A stretch of DNA of 64,000 nt from Aequorivita vitellina (GTDB taxonomy: Bacteria > Bacteroidota > Bacteroidia > Flavobacteriales > Flavobacteriaceae). Position numbers and translations under genes: made by a program. The stretch covers positions 1 through 64,000 of the forward strand of contig NZ_JAIRBA010000008.1 in NCBI RefSeq assembly GCF_022008365.1, read 5' to 3'. The notes below the pieces were generated by a model. That model was not told the DNA's origin. It made no database searches and was given only the letters and a program-made list of their open reading frames with translations. This document shows positions 38,657 through 47,585 of this stretch, piece by piece (positions within the stretch are counted from its first letter, which is position 1; each line of letters begins with the position of its first letter).

Positions 38657-39457
38657 ATGGCGCAACTTCCTTTTACAAATAATTCTAGCCGTACACTTAA
38701 AGTTTTAAGAACGTTATTTGCACTTTTTGCAATTTTACTTTCCAGCAGCATGTTTGCACAAAGAATAACCGTTGAAGGAAAAATAAATACCGCAGACGAT
38801 ATAGAAATTGAAGGTGTTAACGTTTTCAACATTTCTTCAAATAAAGGCACCGTTAGTGATGCAAACGGCGCGTTTAGTATTGCCGTTGCGGTAAACGACA
38901 CGCTATCGGTTTCGGCCATTCAAATTCAAACAACAACGCTCATTATTCGCCAAGAAGAGATAACCAATAAAAAAATTAGCATCAACCTCAGTGAGAAAAT
39001 GAACCAATTGAGTACGGTAACTTTAAGGCGCTCGCTTACGGGTTATATAGGAAGTGACGCAAACATCATCCCAATTCAAGAGCCAATTACTGCCACTTCC
39101 ATTGGCTTACCCAACGCAGATTTGCCGCAACTCTCCAAAACTCGCCGGCAATTATACACTGCAACTTCCGGACCCGTGGATGCGCTTTTAAATATGATTT
39201 CGGGGCGAACAAAAATGCTAAAAAAACATTTGGAATTCAACAAAACAGCTGCACTGACATTAAGTCTTTTAGAAAAATTTCCCGATAGTTATTTTATCGA
39301 TGGTTTAAAAATAGATAAGTTGAAAATTTATTCCTTCATTTTTTTCTGTGAAGACGATCCAAAATATCAAACAGTTATGAAACAGAGCACTATTGAAATC
39401 ACTGATTTTCTGGAAGCAAAAAGCGAAGAATATCGGTTGCAATTAAGCAAGCAGTAA
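38657..39457 (+). CDS. Exported carboxypeptidase-regulatory-like domain protein
   Basis: 266 residues. Signal peptide to SSMFAQ (~35), then an N-terminal CarboxypepD_reg-like (DUF4480-type) domain: ITVEGKINTADDIEIEGVNVF, GTVSDANGAFSIAV. Such domains usually introduce TonB-linked or surface proteins in Bacteroidota. The rest (Thr/Leu-rich, no beta barrel) is of unknown function. The stop is three bases from the convergent GtrA gene. Confidence 0.82.
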   Translation: MAQLPFTNNSSRTLKVLRTLFALFAILLSSSMFAQRITVEGKINTADDIEIEGVNVFNISSNKGTVSDANGAFSIAVAVNDTLSVSAIQIQTTTLIIRQEEITNKKISINLSEKMNQLSTVTLRRSLTGYIGSDANIIPIQEPITATSIGLPNADLPQLSKTRRQLYTATSGPVDALLNMISGRTKMLKKHLEFNKTAALTLSLLEKFPDSYFIDGLKIDKLKIYSFIFFCEDDPKYQTVMKQSTIEITDFLEAKSEEYRLQLSKQ

Positions 39458-39460
39458 TCG

Positions 39461-39931
39461 TCAAATCCTTTTAAAACTAAACGCGTTTTGAAGCAAATAA
39501 CTATAAATAACCACAATAAAAGTTGTTAAAACTTTTGAAGGCGTTGGATAAAAGCCGAAACCATCAACAAATATTTTCAAACAAATATAGTTGAGCACCA
39601 AGGCGCCCATTCCCACCAGAAAATATCTAAAAAACTGAACCTGCCACGGTAAATTGGAAGCTTGAAAAGTAATAAATTTCTGAAGCAAAAACCCCGTCAC
39701 AAATGTTATTGGAAACACAAAAAATAGAGAAGCAATGTGCGGACTTAACACCACAAAATGCAAATCTAAATTCTGCTTTGCAAAGATGAAATTGTAAAAG
39801 ACGAAATACAAAAAAATATCGAATACTAGATTGCCTCCGCCACAGACTGCGTAGCGATATGTTTTTAAAGGAAGAAAACGCCGAAACAAAAAGTAGAAGG
39901 CGTCTATAAACTTAATAATACTGTTTTTCAT
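39461..39931 (-). CDS. GtrA family membrane protein
   Basis: 156 residues from ATG 39931 (MKNSIIKFID); the frame to 39958 adds a short non-conserved head. Four membrane segments with the GtrA pattern: YAVCGGGNLVFDIFLYFVFYN, FVFPITFVTGFLLQKFITF, FRYFLVGMGALVLNYICLK and the final helix. GtrA proteins are proposed to move glycosyl-lipids or glucose residues across the membrane; the partner gene is not adjacent. Confidence 0.88.
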   Translation of the reverse strand: MKNSIIKFIDAFYFLFRRFLPLKTYRYAVCGGGNLVFDIFLYFVFYNFIFAKQNLDLHFVVLSPHIASLFFVFPITFVTGFLLQKFITFQASNLPWQVQFFRYFLVGMGALVLNYICLKIFVDGFGFYPTPSKVLTTFIVVIYSYLLQNAFSFKRI

Positions 39932-40133
39932 ACCCCGAAAAGGCGCAAAGTTAATCAATAGGTAAATGAAAAAAAGCTATAAAAGCGCCAGTTTACTTTT
40001 CGGTTTAAATGCTGGGCAAACTTGTATGGAGATTACTGGCTCGTTGAGAATAGCTTAGGTATCAATTTTGCTTCGGAAGAAGTACTATCTGTAAAATATT
40101 TCATCAAAAAATCATAACAATACGATAGCCTTA

Positions 40134-40649
40134 TTATATTCCCAATTTATGCTTCACTTGTGGCATAAGATCATCGGATTCCATAGCATAAAGCACGGCG
40201 TTAAAAACACTAGTGTCAAAAACTATTATATAACCTTCTTCCTCTGCCACGTCTTTTATGGCTTGATTTGCTCTCTTAACAATAGGTGACAATAATTCCT
40301 CTCGTTTTTGGTCAAGGAGTTGAGCAATTTGTTGTTGATACATTAAAATTTCTTGTTCCTTATTTAGTACATACGCTTCATTTTCCGACTGCTGTGCAGA
40401 TGTAAGCATACCACTCTTCGCATCGTTTATAAAATTATTATTTTCCTCCTGAAGCTTTGCTACCATAGCTTCGGATTTCTGAATCAGCACTTTATGATAG
40501 GATTCCAATTCAATATCGGCACTTTTAGTTTCAGGCAGCATAGCTATTAAATTGCCGAAGTTTAAATGTCCGGATTTCTGTGCAATACTTTGCATACCCA
40601 AACACAGAAAAATAGTAACGATTAAAATATTTAAATTGCCTTTTTTCAT
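40134..40649 (-). CDS. OmpH/Skp-family periplasmic chaperone (copy 2)
   Basis: 171 residues with a signal peptide (MKKGNLNILIVTIFLCLGMQSIAQ). OmpH fold: short beta strand SGHLNFGNLIAMLPETKSAD, a long coiled-coil arm (HKVLIQKSEAMVAKLQEENN to YQQQIAQLLDQKREELLS), and the return strand EEGYIIVFDTS. Skp proteins hold unfolded outer-membrane proteins in the periplasm. It lies 12 bp after its paralogue, same operon. In many Bacteroidota these genes follow bamA, which is absent here. Confidence 0.9.
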   Translation of the reverse strand: MKKGNLNILIVTIFLCLGMQSIAQKSGHLNFGNLIAMLPETKSADIELESYHKVLIQKSEAMVAKLQEENNNFINDAKSGMLTSAQQSENEAYVLNKEQEILMYQQQIAQLLDQKREELLSPIVKRANQAIKDVAEEEGYIIVFDTSVFNAVLYAMESDDLMPQVKHKLGI

Positions 40650-40661
40650 AAGTCACATTTA

Positions 40662-41174
40662 TTATTGCATTCCCAGTTTTGCTCTTACCAGGCTTGAAAC
40701 ATCCAATGTTTCGGAAGCATAAAGCAACACGCCTTGGTCAAAAACAATGCGATACCCCTTTTCCTGCGCCACAGCAGCGATAGCATTGTTTATTTTTTCG
40801 TAAATAGGTTGGAGTAATTCAGCCCGCTTACTCTCTAACTGTCTGCCCATATCTTTTTCCAAATCGATTATCTGTTGTTGGCGCTTTTCTAATATTTGAA
40901 CCTCTTGTTTTTGTTGGGCGGGACTCGCTTCTCCTCTTTCTATTTTCTTTTGAATTACAGCATAATCGGCTTCTAATTGTGCTACCATCTGCTGTCCACG
41001 CTTTTGCAGTTGGTTTTGCAACGCCTCAAGCTTGGCGTCTGCTCGTTTCACATCCGGCATTTCACTTAAGATTGCCGCTGAATTAACATACCCAAAAGTT
41101 TGCGCTTGTATTGGTGAGTTGCTAATGAATAAGGTTGCAAGTAACAAAAAGCTACGGTAAAACAGATTTTTCAT
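40662..41174 (-). CDS. OmpH/Skp-family periplasmic chaperone (copy 1)
   Basis: 170 residues, signal peptide MKNLFYRSFLLLATLFISNSPIQAQ. Clear OmpH fold: FGYVNSAAILSEMPDVKRAD, coiled-coil arm LEALQNQLQKRGQQMVAQLEADY, return strand GYRIVFDQGVLLYA. First gene of the pair; the upstream spacer 41175-41461 is very A/T-rich with no recognised site for this gene. It differs from copy 2 in about two thirds of residues, so the duplication is old. Confidence 0.92.
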   Translation of the reverse strand: MKNLFYRSFLLLATLFISNSPIQAQTFGYVNSAAILSEMPDVKRADAKLEALQNQLQKRGQQMVAQLEADYAVIQKKIERGEASPAQQKQEVQILEKRQQQIIDLEKDMGRQLESKRAELLQPIYEKINNAIAAVAQEKGYRIVFDQGVLLYASETLDVSSLVRAKLGMQ

Positions 41175-41427
41175 ATTCGTGATTTTTTAAAATAATTAAA
41201 ACACAATCATATAAACCTATTGTTTACATTACACTGAAATTAATCTTTTTACATGTATATCAATGGTTTATTGTCATTTAGCAATATTTCTCTTTAATTT
41301 TTTAATAATTCATATCGCACAATTTCGAAACAATATATTTGAAAAAATATTTCACAAAAAAAGACATAAGTGTCTAATTATCAGGTAAAAATACAGATAA
41401 ATTTAAAAAATGAAGCAATTAATTTTT

Positions 41428-41435
41428 TAAATTTG
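41428..41435 (+). promoter_or_regulatory. -7 promoter element of the cytochrome c gene
   Basis: TAAATTTG matches TAnnTTTG, with start near 41440 and a ~22-base leader before ATG 41462. No -33 TTG was found at the usual distance. Confidence 0.5.
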
Positions 41436-41461
41436 GGAAACAACATTAAATCAACCAAATT

Positions 41462-42046
41462 ATGAAAAATCAATTTTTAACATTAGCCTTGTTTTGTATT
41501 GTACTGGCAAGCTGCAATTCTAAAAAAGAAGAAAAGGATACACCCAAAGTGTATGAACCTAAAACGACTGAAATAGAAGAATCGATTTTGCAACGCGGAG
41601 AAATGCTTGTAAAAGCGATCGGGTGTCACGATTGTCATTCGCCCAAAAAAATGTCTGACAAAGGTCCTATTTTTGACCCAGACTTGTTGCTTTCTGGACA
41701 TCCTGCCAATTATAGTTTACCAGAATATGACCCCGAAACTGCAAAAAATTATGTGTTATTTACACCCGGACTAACTGCTGCAATTGGTCCGTGGGGAACT
41801 TCGTTCGCATCAAATTTAACGCCGCACGATACTGGGTTAGCCGGATGGAGCGAGAAGGAATTTTTAACTGCAATAAAACACGGTAAGTACAAAGGAATGG
41901 AGAACGGTCGAAATCTACTACCCCCTATGCCTTGGCAAACCATATCACTTTTACCAGATTCAGATTTAAAGGCCATGTTTGCTTATTTACAAACTATTAA
42001 ACCTGTAGACAATCTGGTGCCGCCGCCAATTCCGCCGAAATCTTAG
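41462..42046 (+). CDS. Lipoprotein cytochrome c
   Basis: 194 residues, lipobox LASC18 (SNSKK follows). One heme site CHDCH at C55-x-x-C58-H59. The C-terminal NLLPPMPW holds the candidate axial Met ligand, preceded by GWSEKEFLTAIKHGKYKGM, a hallmark of the cytochrome c family linked to periplasmic oxidoreductases. The gene stands alone; possibly electron-transfer partner of a dehydrogenase elsewhere. It has a separate promoter. Confidence 0.9.
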   Translation: MKNQFLTLALFCIVLASCNSKKEEKDTPKVYEPKTTEIEESILQRGEMLVKAIGCHDCHSPKKMSDKGPIFDPDLLLSGHPANYSLPEYDPETAKNYVLFTPGLTAAIGPWGTSFASNLTPHDTGLAGWSEKEFLTAIKHGKYKGMENGRNLLPPMPWQTISLLPDSDLKAMFAYLQTIKPVDNLVPPPIPPKS

Positions 42047-42175
42047 TCACAATTTTATTTCGAACTGGCAAGTTTAAAACAAAAATACCGTCTTTTTAAT
42101 ACTTTCGATTTTAACCGATATTGTATTGAAAGACGGTATAACGTTTGATGAAAATTAGCTTTTACAAGATAAAAA

Positions 42176-43450
42176 TTATCTTCTTCCTCTATTTCTTCCG
42201 TTACTTTTACCTTTGTTTTGAGACGTTTTTTTAGACTGAGAATTTCTTCCACGGCTGTGGCGTTGCGCTTTTTGACGCTTCTTTTCTGCTTCTGCTTCTT
42301 TTACCTCGGCCATTGTTTCGGTTGGTTCAAAACCTGAAAGTGTTTTGGTTTGAAATCGTTCACCAATCAACTTTTCAATGTCTTTCAAATAACCTACCTC
42401 ATCGAGACTTACTAACGATATTGCTTCACCACTTGCCCCTGCTCTTCCGGTACGACCAATACGGTGTACGTAGTCTTCAGAAATATTTGGTAGTTCAAAA
42501 TTAATAACGTGTGGCAATAAGGGAATATCGAGGCCTCGGGCTGCAATATCGGTAGCAACTAAAACGCGTACCTTTCCTTCTTTAAAGCCAGATAATGCTC
42601 TTGTTCGCGCACCCTGACTTTTATTCCCGTGAATTGCGGCAGATGTAATTTTCGCCTTTTCAAGCTTTTCACTTAACCGGTTAGCGCCGTGCTTTGTTCG
42701 CGTAAAAACTAAAACCTGTTTCCAATTTCCTTCAGAAATAAGCTTTATAATTAAATCTGTTTTTTGTGCTTTATCAACACGGTAAACTGTTTGATCTATT
42801 TTTTCAACTGTAGTATTTTCAGGCGTAGCTTCCACCAAAACGGGATTGTGTAAAAACTCATTAGCGAGTTTTTTTATTTCTTTTGAAAAAGTTGCCGAGA
42901 AAAGTAAGTTCTGTCTTTTTGACGGCAATAGGGCGAGTATCTTTTTAATATCGCGAAGAAAGCCCATATCTAGCATTCTGTCCGCTTCGTCTAAAACCAA
43001 TATTTCAACTTTTGAAAGCGACAGCGCATTTTGGTTTTCCAAATCGAGCAATCTTCCCGGTGTTGCTACCAAAATATCCACGCCATTTCGCAAAGCGCGG
43101 ATTTGTGGATTTGCACCAACGCCACCAAAAACAACGGTGGAACGGAGGTCTGTATATTCACTGTATTCCCTGAATTCATCCTGCACTTGCGCGGCAAGTT
43201 CGCGTGTTGGGGTAAGTATTAAAGCGCGAACAGGGCGTTTTCGGTAGGCTGGTTCACTGTTTAAAATTTGTAACAATGGTAAAGCAAATCCTGCTGTTTT
43301 GCCACTTCCGGTTTGTGCGGAGGCAAGTACGTCTTTGCGTTCTAAAATTAGAGGAATTGCTTTTTGTTGAATTGCCGAAGGCGTTTCATATCCTTTTTTG
43401 CTAATTGCTTTCAGCAGGGCATCGGATAGCCCAAGTGATTTAAATGTCAT
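42176..43450 (-). CDS. DEAD-box RNA helicase (RhlE-like)
   Basis: 424 residues. Q motif ([13 protein letters not shown]), motif [11 protein letters not shown], Ia [15 protein letters not shown] ([14 protein letters not shown]), [29 protein letters not shown], all intact. The C-terminus is a basic low-complexity tail ([21 protein letters not shown] to NRGRR) that likely binds RNA. RhlE-type helicases act in ribosome assembly and cold adaptation. The spacer upstream (43451-43759) contains the second copy of a 16-bp repeat. Confidence 0.95.
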   Translation of the reverse strand: MTFKSLGLSDALLKAISKKGYETPSAIQQKAIPLILERKDVLASAQTGSGKTAGFALPLLQILNSEPAYRKRPVRALILTPTRELAAQVQDEFREYSEYTDLRSTVVFGGVGANPQIRALRNGVDILVATPGRLLDLENQNALSLSKVEILVLDEADRMLDMGFLRDIKKILALLPSKRQNLLFSATFSKEIKKLANEFLHNPVLVEATPENTTVEKIDQTVYRVDKAQKTDLIIKLISEGNWKQVLVFTRTKHGANRLSEKLEKAKITSAAIHGNKSQGARTRALSGFKEGKVRVLVATDIAARGLDIPLLPHVINFELPNISEDYVHRIGRTGRAGASGEAISLVSLDEVGYLKDIEKLIGERFQTKTLSGFEPTETMAEVKEAEAEKKRQKAQRHSRGRNSQSKKTSQNKGKSNGRNRGRR

Positions 43451-43759
43451 AAATTAATTTAAGTTGTAAGACCGCTGCGCTTGGAGATAGTTTATCGCGG
43501 CGCTTTTAGAATTCGGTCCTTTGAAAAACCATTAAAACTAAGAAGACGGTTTTAATAAGCGGCGAAGGTACGGCTAATTTTCTGCGTGGGGGTTTTTATT
43601 ATTATTTTGAGGTAATTTGATTACGATATTTTATGGTTTACCTATTGCGTTAAATTGGAATGACTGAGTATAAAAATAATTGGAATCGAATTGAGGCATT
43701 AGGTGATTTAACGGGCAATCGTTAACTTTATCGTTGAAAACTCTTCAAAGTAAATAATT
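43451..43759. other. Spacer between the helicase gene and the 85-residue gene
   Basis: 309 bases. It contains the 16-bp repeat and a neighbouring GC-rich motif; I see no promoter box for the helicase and only AT-rich sequence near the next gene. Confidence 0.5.
43466..43481. repeat. 16-bp interspersed repeat, copy 2
   Basis: GTAAGACCGCTGCGCT, identical to 16601-16616; the surrounding spacer (43451-43759, 309 bases) has no gene. It also contains GATAGTTTATCGCGG (43486-43500), which resembles GATAGCTATCGCGG at 2724-2737 in the folE-cysS gap, so the short GC-rich motifs may be parts of one dispersed family. Confidence 0.6.
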
Positions 43760-44017
43760 ATGCGCAGCGGTTATGGCAGTATTAACCATATGCTTGTTAC
43801 CCTGCGTAACAACAAAATTCTACTCTCTGAAAAGCGGAGTTTTTTTAAACCGAAAAGCTACCAAACTACCAAAGCCGAATACTACGAAGCGGTTGACGAT
43901 AATTTCAATTTTAAAAAAGCCACTGCGAAACAATTGCGAAAAGTACGCGCTACTGTTATTCAAAAAAGAAAAAGAGAAACCCGGAATTTTGTAATAGTTG
44001 CGTGTATTAACAACTAA
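43760..44017 (+). CDS. Small basic protein of unknown function
   Basis: 85 residues, strongly basic, no signal peptide. I do not recognise the family, but the composition (KKATAKQLRKVRATVIQKRKRETR, given here as KQLRKVRATVIQKRK) with a conserved-looking N-terminus (MRSGYGSINHMLVTLRNNKIL) suggests an RNA- or DNA-binding small protein; it resembles small proteins commonly seen in Flavobacteriaceae. Its stop codon lies inside a perfect palindrome (44012-44045). Confidence 0.6.
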   Translation: MRSGYGSINHMLVTLRNNKILLSEKRSFFKPKSYQTTKAEYYEAVDDNFNFKKATAKQLRKVRATVIQKRKRETRNFVIVACINN

Positions 44018-44045
44018 ATAATTAGTTTAAACTAATTATTTAGTT
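44012..44045. repeat. Perfect 34-bp A/T palindrome
   Basis: AACTAAATAATTAGTTT followed directly by its exact reverse complement, no loop or mismatch. It includes the stop codon of the upstream gene (44015-44017) and ends exactly where the -7 box of the esterase gene begins (44045-44052), so it occupies the region where a regulator could block that promoter; as a loopless RNA hairpin it could also help end the upstream message. Confidence 0.8.
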
Positions 44046-44052
44046 ATATTTG
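44045..44052 (+). promoter_or_regulatory. -7 promoter element of the esterase gene
   Basis: TATATTTG, a TAnnTTTG match, immediately following the palindrome. Predicted start near 44057 gives an unusually long ~98-base leader to ATG 44155. Confidence 0.5.
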
Positions 44053-44154
44053 TTTTAGTGAATTTGTTGTTATGAAATTCATTCCTCAAATGAATTCATT
44101 CATTTTTTCGCTGTTATTTTTTCAAAAAAAGAATCTAAACTTAAAACACTAAAA

Positions 44155-45411
44155 ATGAATTCAAACATACTTCGAGTAGCGTTGTGCATAATTTTTTTCA
44201 CTTTTATTCAAGTGTTGGGATATGCACAAATTAGCGAAAACGAGCACTTCTTAAAAAAAATTGGAATTACAGATAGCCTCTACTCCAAAACTTTTAATGA
44301 ATACAAAACTATTTACATTCAACTCCCCGCAAATTACAGTCCCGAAAACAGTGAGAAATATCCGGTAGTTTTTATTTTAGATGGGGAAATATTGCTACCT
44401 GCTGTTAGCAACGTTCAAGATTTTTACAGTGGTGGTTTTACACCCGAAATGGTGCTTGTTGGCGTTTCGAATGCTCACAACAGAACCCGGGATTTGACGA
44501 CTTCAAAAATATCTGAAAAATACGGCATGCCCTTTAATGAAGAAAATGGAGAGGCGCCGCAGTACAGCAATTTTATTAAAACAGAATTGATTCCATTTAT
44601 TGAAAACAAATATCCTGTCACTAATTTTAGAACCTTAATTGGGCATTCGTACGGCGGATTGTTCGCTATTTACGTGCTTCTTAAGCAACCCGAATTATTT
44701 TCAAACTATATAGCCATTGATCCAAGTCTTGATTGGGACAACCAAAAATTAATAACTGAGGCAGGTGAAAAACTCGCCAAGAATAACTTCAAAGGAAAGT
44801 CATTATTTATTGCTTTAAGCGGGCAATTGCATATGCAGAACTCGAAGATAACCTTAGATAATGTTATGGAAGATACTACAGACTACACCTTGTTTGCGCG
44901 TTCTAATATTACATTTTCAAATTTGGTAAAGCAAAACGCCTCGAATGGATTGGCTTATAATTGGAAATTTTACCCGAAGGATCTGCACGGTACAATTCCT
45001 TTTCCGGCCACAATGGATGGATTGATAGCTACTTTTGAATGGTACCAGATGGAAAATACCGATAAGATAAACTCGTTCGATACGCCCAAAGAAACATTAT
45101 TCAATATTATAAAATACAGAGAGAAGAAGCTGAAAGCGCATTTTGGATATGCAGTGCCGCCCTATCCCGAAGAACTTTTAACCATGTCTGGTTATATGAA
45201 TTTGGATATGAAGCAACCTGAAAAAGCAAAAATGTACTTTGAGCTTGCTGTTGAATATTACCCCAATAGTGCAAATGCCTATGATTCTATGGCAGAATAT
45301 TACGAAGGAATTAATGATTTTGAAAATGCCTTAAAGTTAATAACGAAAGCGTATAAAATAAACCCCAGCGACTACTTTAAGAAAAGAATGGAAAGTATGA
45401 AGGGACGGTGA
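44155..45411 (+). CDS. Exported alpha/beta-hydrolase (esterase) with C-terminal TPR
   Basis: 418 residues. Signal peptide to LGYAQ (~25). Esterase domain of the IroE/Fes/D family: IYIQLPANYSPENSEKYPVVFILDG, then the nucleophile elbow TLIGHSYGGLF with S165, and the DLHGTIPFPATM segment with the catalytic His. The last ~90 residues form tetratricopeptide repeats (YMNLDMKQPEKAKMYFELAVEYYPNSANAYDSMAEYY in parts). Possibly hydrolyses siderophore-like esters, as family members do; substrate here unknown. No siderophore genes are adjacent. Confidence 0.9.
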   Translation: MNSNILRVALCIIFFTFIQVLGYAQISENEHFLKKIGITDSLYSKTFNEYKTIYIQLPANYSPENSEKYPVVFILDGEILLPAVSNVQDFYSGGFTPEMVLVGVSNAHNRTRDLTTSKISEKYGMPFNEENGEAPQYSNFIKTELIPFIENKYPVTNFRTLIGHSYGGLFAIYVLLKQPELFSNYIAIDPSLDWDNQKLITEAGEKLAKNNFKGKSLFIALSGQLHMQNSKITLDNVMEDTTDYTLFARSNITFSNLVKQNASNGLAYNWKFYPKDLHGTIPFPATMDGLIATFEWYQMENTDKINSFDTPKETLFNIIKYREKKLKAHFGYAVPPYPEELLTMSGYMNLDMKQPEKAKMYFELAVEYYPNSANAYDSMAEYYEGINDFENALKLITKAYKINPSDYFKKRMESMKGR

Positions 45412-45521
45412 AGATTTTTTAACATACACACTTTATTAGATAGTCCCCTCCCTCAATTGGTTAACCACAATTTTTGTATAAATACAACAATTTGTCTTGA
45501 TCCATTCTGTACCCGCTCCAT

Positions 45522-45552
45522 AAAAAAAGGCCTCACATTTCTGTGAAGCCTT
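45522..45552 (-). terminator. Intrinsic terminator after the initiator tRNA
   Basis: On the minus strand AAGGCTTCACA pairs with TGTGAGGCCTT (one bulge) around GAAA, followed by seven T. It lies about 12 bases downstream of the tRNA 3' end. Confidence 0.8.
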
Positions 45553-45563
45553 GTTATTTATAG

Positions 45564-45636
<73 letters not shown>

Positions 45637-45812
45637 ATATGGTTTTTCAATATTTCATCTTTAGCTTTTAACTTTCGGTTCATATTGCCGACAGAAATAT
45701 TGGACTGCAAAGATAAGAAGCTTTTTCGACTCTACAAGCAGTCCTTCATTAATTTTTGTAAAGTATTAATTAAAGTTGTTTTTGCATTATCTTCTTTACC
45801 TATCTTTAAATT

Positions 45813-47360
45813 ATGAACAAACACTTAAAAAAAATAATCTTAGCCGTTCTTACTTTAGGGGCTGTCTTCATTATTGCCACCGTCTCTATAAACATATTTC
45901 TAAAAAACAAACTGGAATCTTTTGTAAATGAACGGTTGCCGGAAAATATGATTCGCTCCTACGATGAAATTACCGTAGCATCTTTTGGCGGATCGCTATC
46001 AATAACCAATGCTTCACTAATAATAAAAAATAAAAAAGACAGCGTAAAACACACATTCATCAATGTTGAAAAACTTAAAATTTCTCAAATTAGTTATTGG
46101 GACTATTTATTTAAAGACGAAATACACATTGAAACTATTTCGCTTGAAAACCCCATAATGGCCTATTACAAAGATCGTGTTCTCTCAAGTAAAGACACGG
46201 TGCAAAAAGGAATCATAGACATTTATAAACCTATAATTGTAAATAAATTAATAGTAAACAACAGCCGGTTTGCTATTTATGAGAAAAGTGAGGACTCAAC
46301 CAAACTATATACAAAAAAACTTTCCGTAGCGATAGATGATATTAAAGTTGACAAAAATACTGTTAAACGGAAAATTCCTTTAGAATTCAAAAGTTACCGA
46401 GCCAAAAGCGACTCCGTTTTTGTGAAAGTTAGCCCATATGAAAATGTTACAGTTGAAGACTTCTCCATTGTAAATAACAATGCACTATTTGAAAAAGTTA
46501 CGTTAAAAACGAAGTATTCAAAAAAGAAGCTTTCACAAGTTATTTCTACCGAGCGAGATCATTACGATTTAAATTTACAAACACTAAAAATTGAAGCGAT
46601 AGATTTTGGCTTTAACCAAGGCCAATTTTTTGCAAAAAGCAAAATGGTGGGTCTCACAGCTCCTACATTAGAGATTTACCGCGATAAATTAGTATCTGAT
46701 GATTTAAAGATTAAGCCGCTCTACAGTAAAATGCTTCGCGAACTACCCTTCCGGTTGACTGTAGATTCTTTAAAAATTAAGGATGGAAATATCAAATACG
46801 AAGAACGAACAAAATCAGAAAATATGGGGGGTTCTATAAATTTTAGAAATCTGAATGCCGCAATTTCAAATGTGAGCAACACGTATAATAGTCCTGAAAA
46901 AACCAATATAAAAATTAATGCAAATTTTATGGACAACACGCCTATCTCGGTAGACTGGAGTTTTGATGTAAACAATAAAACAGATGCATTTTTATTTAAA
47001 GCAAATGTTGACGCCTTAGCTGCAAATAAATTGAACAGTTTTACCGTACCCAACCTAAAAGTGAGATTGGAAGGAAGAACCAATAAAACGTATTTTACAA
47101 TAGATGGAAATAGCGAAGCGGCGACAACAGATTTGAAAATTAGTTATTCCAACTTTAAAATAAATATATTGCAAAAAGACGGAAAAGAGAAAAACACAAT
47201 ATTTTCTGCTATTACTAATATTTTTGTTTCCAAAAATAGCAAGTCGGACGATAACTCTTTTAAAGAAGGTACGGCTACTGCTAACAGAGACAAAACCAAA
47301 TCTATTTTTAATTTTTTATGGATAAGTATTAAAGCCGCCCTTGTAAAAATAATGGTTTAG
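45813..47360 (+). CDS. AsmA-like (repeating beta-groove) protein
   Basis: 515 residues. One N-terminal membrane helix (IILAVLTLGAVFIIATVSINIFL) anchors a long strand-rich periplasmic part with repeating segments (VEKLKISQISYWDYLFKDEI, PIIVNKLIVNNSRFAIYEK, FRLTVDSLKIKDGNIKYEE), the look of AsmA/DUF748-type lipid-transfer proteins. A short hydrophobic end (FNFLWISIKAALVKIMV) may contact the other membrane. Family placement is moderate because the sequence is divergent. It follows the tRNA region and is convergent with the CPXCG gene. Confidence 0.75.
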   Translation: MNKHLKKIILAVLTLGAVFIIATVSINIFLKNKLESFVNERLPENMIRSYDEITVASFGGSLSITNASLIIKNKKDSVKHTFINVEKLKISQISYWDYLFKDEIHIETISLENPIMAYYKDRVLSSKDTVQKGIIDIYKPIIVNKLIVNNSRFAIYEKSEDSTKLYTKKLSVAIDDIKVDKNTVKRKIPLEFKSYRAKSDSVFVKVSPYENVTVEDFSIVNNNALFEKVTLKTKYSKKKLSQVISTERDHYDLNLQTLKIEAIDFGFNQGQFFAKSKMVGLTAPTLEIYRDKLVSDDLKIKPLYSKMLRELPFRLTVDSLKIKDGNIKYEERTKSENMGGSINFRNLNAAISNVSNTYNSPEKTNIKINANFMDNTPISVDWSFDVNNKTDAFLFKANVDALAANKLNSFTVPNLKVRLEGRTNKTYFTIDGNSEAATTDLKISYSNFKINILQKDGKEKNTIFSAITNIFVSKNSKSDDNSFKEGTATANRDKTKSIFNFLWISIKAALVKIMV

Positions 47361-47370
47361 GCTAATAGTT

Positions 47371-47553
47371 TTACTGTCCAATATTGGATGCTGAAAAATT
47401 TACAACTTCACCATTTTCGAAAGTAACATCCAATTCAATTGGGTTGCAACAAATTTCGCAATCTTCAATATATTTTTGCTGCCGAACCGAAGCATCTAGC
47501 AACATCGATATTTCTTCCCAACAATGCGGACATTGAAAAAAGTGTTCGTACAT
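47371..47553 (-). CDS. CPXCG-motif Cys-rich small protein
   Basis: 60 residues, a zinc-ribbon-like protein: CPHCWEE at residues 8-14 and CEICCNPIEL in the middle (C-x2-C-C pattern). The remaining sequence (IELDVTFENGEVVNFSA) is conserved in this small family of unknown function. It lies between two larger genes, 10 bp from the AsmA-like stop, on the strand of the ABC-F gene. Confidence 0.88.
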   Translation of the reverse strand: MYEHFFQCPHCWEEISMLLDASVRQQKYIEDCEICCNPIELDVTFENGEVVNFSASNIGQ

Positions 47554-47585
47554 ACTTTAAATGTAACGAAAACAACGAATTTTTC

